Shown one piece after another: positions 6,314 to 7,229 of a stretch of 7,229 bases of DNA. The DNA comes from an uncultured Brachyspira sp. (GTDB lineage: Bacteria; Spirochaetota; Brachyspiria; Brachyspirales; Brachyspiraceae). Positions within the stretch are counted from its first letter, which is position 1. The number at the start of each line of letters is the position of its first letter. The notes below the pieces were generated by a model that was not told where the DNA came from, searched no databases, and saw only the letters and a program-made list of their open reading frames with translations. Location of the stretch: contig CAKVCJ010000092.1 of NCBI GenBank assembly GCA_934725655.1, positions 1 to 7,229 on the forward strand, read 5' to 3'. The position numbers and the translations under genes were made by a program.

Positions 6314-7229
6314 ATGATAGATTATTTAAATAGAGAAACTTATAATTTTTATTTGCCGGAAAATTTAATAGCTACAACTCCAAACTATGAGAGAGACCAA
6401 TGCAAGCTAATGACAATTAATAAAAACACAGGAGAAATAGAACATAAAATTTTCTCAGATATTGTTAATTATTTAAACAAAGATGATATATTAGTTCTTA
6501 ATGACAGTAAAGTAATCCCTGCAAGAATATACGCTAAAAAAAATACAGGCGGAAATGCTGAGATACTGCTTCTAAATAAAGTTAATAACAGCGAAGATTT
6601 ATGGGAATGCTTAATAAAAGGAAAAAACATAAAAGAAAATGATGTGTTATATTTAGATTACAGCCATATAGAAAACATTGGTATAATTGAAGCTTCTATA
6701 ATAAAAGATAATATATCAACAAAATTAATAAAGTTCTCAAAACCGCTCACTGTAAATATATTAGATACAATCGGTAAAATACCTCTCCCTCCATATATAA
6801 TACAAAGCAGAAAGAAAAAAGGCGAAGAAGAATATAATGATAAAGATAAAGAGTTCTATCAAAATGTATATGCTAAAAATGAGGGAAGTATTGCTTCACC
6901 TACTTCAGGACTTCATTTTACAAAAGAGCTTTTAGAAAAAATTAAATCTTTTGGCATTACTATTTGCTATGTTACTTTGCATGTCGGCTTTTCTACTTTT
7001 AACCCCATAAAAGAAGAAGACTTGAAAAAGCATGTTATGCATGAAGAGAAATTTTCTATACCAGAAGAAACTGCTAATATAATAATAAATGCTAAAAAGA
7101 ATGGAAAAAGAATAGTATCCTGCGGAACAACTGTGGCAAGAGTTTTGGAAAGCGAATATAATGATTTTAATTTTGATAGATTAGAAGGCTCTACAAATAT
7201 TTTTATATATCCTCCATATAAGTTTAAAT
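6314..7229 (+). CDS. queA: S-adenosylmethionine:tRNA ribosyltransferase-isomerase, lacking the C-terminus (window edge)
   Basis: QueA transfers and isomerises the ribosyl part of S-adenosylmethionine onto preQ1 in tRNA, making epoxyqueuosine at the wobble position of GUN-anticodon tRNAs. From the ATG at 6314 there are 305 open codons to the window edge. The family usually has about 340-350 residues, so roughly 40 are missing. Family motifs appear in order: FYLPENLIATTP (12-23), DILVLNDSKVIPARI (58-72), GKIPLPPYI (154-162), YQNVYAKNEGSIASPTSGLHFT (in 182-203), VTLHVGFSTFNPI (220-232), HVMHEE (240-245), VSCGTTVARVLES (268-280) and IFIYPPYKFK (296-305). Small departures from the usual wording are CKL where SRL is common (30-32) and RLEGSTN instead of a Trp-containing stretch (289-295). 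The ribosome binding site is weak (GAGA, 6301-6304). It has its own promoter and is not part of the lepB unit. Confidence 0.97.
   Translation, partial: MIDYLNRETYNFYLPENLIATTPNYERDQCKLMTINKNTGEIEHKIFSDIVNYLNKDDILVLNDSKVIPARIYAKKNTGGNAEILLLNKVNNSEDLWECLIKGKNIKENDVLYLDYSHIENIGIIEASIIKDNISTKLIKFSKPLTVNILDTIGKIPLPPYIIQSRKKKGEEEYNDKDKEFYQNVYAKNEGSIASPTSGLHFTKELLEKIKSFGITICYVTLHVGFSTFNPIKEEDLKKHVMHEEKFSIPEETANIIINAKKNGKRIVSCGTTVARVLESEYNDFNFDRLEGSTNIFIYPPYKFK

Overview
The window is very AT-rich, with A/U-ending codons, spirochaete-style lipoprotein signals (two LSSC lipoboxes) and clear sigma-70 type promoters. Together with the gene content this suggests a Brachyspira-like spirochaete chromosome. 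That assignment rests on overall character and recalled gene content, not on a search. I see no phage, transposase, CRISPR or rRNA/tRNA genes. Apart from one GC-richer patch, this looks like core or housekeeping DNA.

Layout. 1-280 (-) is the 5' part of a polyamine-type ABC transporter ATPase (PotA-like), cut by the window edge. Upstream of it, 281-524 holds a good promoter and a leader of about 210 nt that can fold over the ribosome binding site. 745-1245 (+) is a small LEA14/WHy-type lipoprotein. Convergent with it is a two-gene minus-strand unit, read from 3088 down to 1256: a small unknown lipoprotein followed by a MATE-family efflux pump. A divergent promoter region (about 3089-3295) separates this from lepB (3296-4342, +), a signal peptidase I with a long internal insertion. 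13 nt later comes a 546-residue protein whose C-terminal part resembles the helicase-associated domain found next to bacterial XPB-type helicases, but with no helicase motor. The 317-nt gap 5997-6313 holds a perfect 9-bp hairpin, a GC-richer (about 48%) structured patch and a consensus promoter. Last is queA (6314 to the edge, +), tRNA queuosine biosynthesis, missing about the last 40 residues.

How the genes relate. The only likely co-transcribed pairs are lipoprotein-MATE (27-nt gap) and lepB-helicase-associated protein (13-nt gap). The rest are independent units with their own promoters. The less ordinary items are the structured potA leader, the stand-alone helicase-associated protein tied to lepB, and the GC-richer element before queA.
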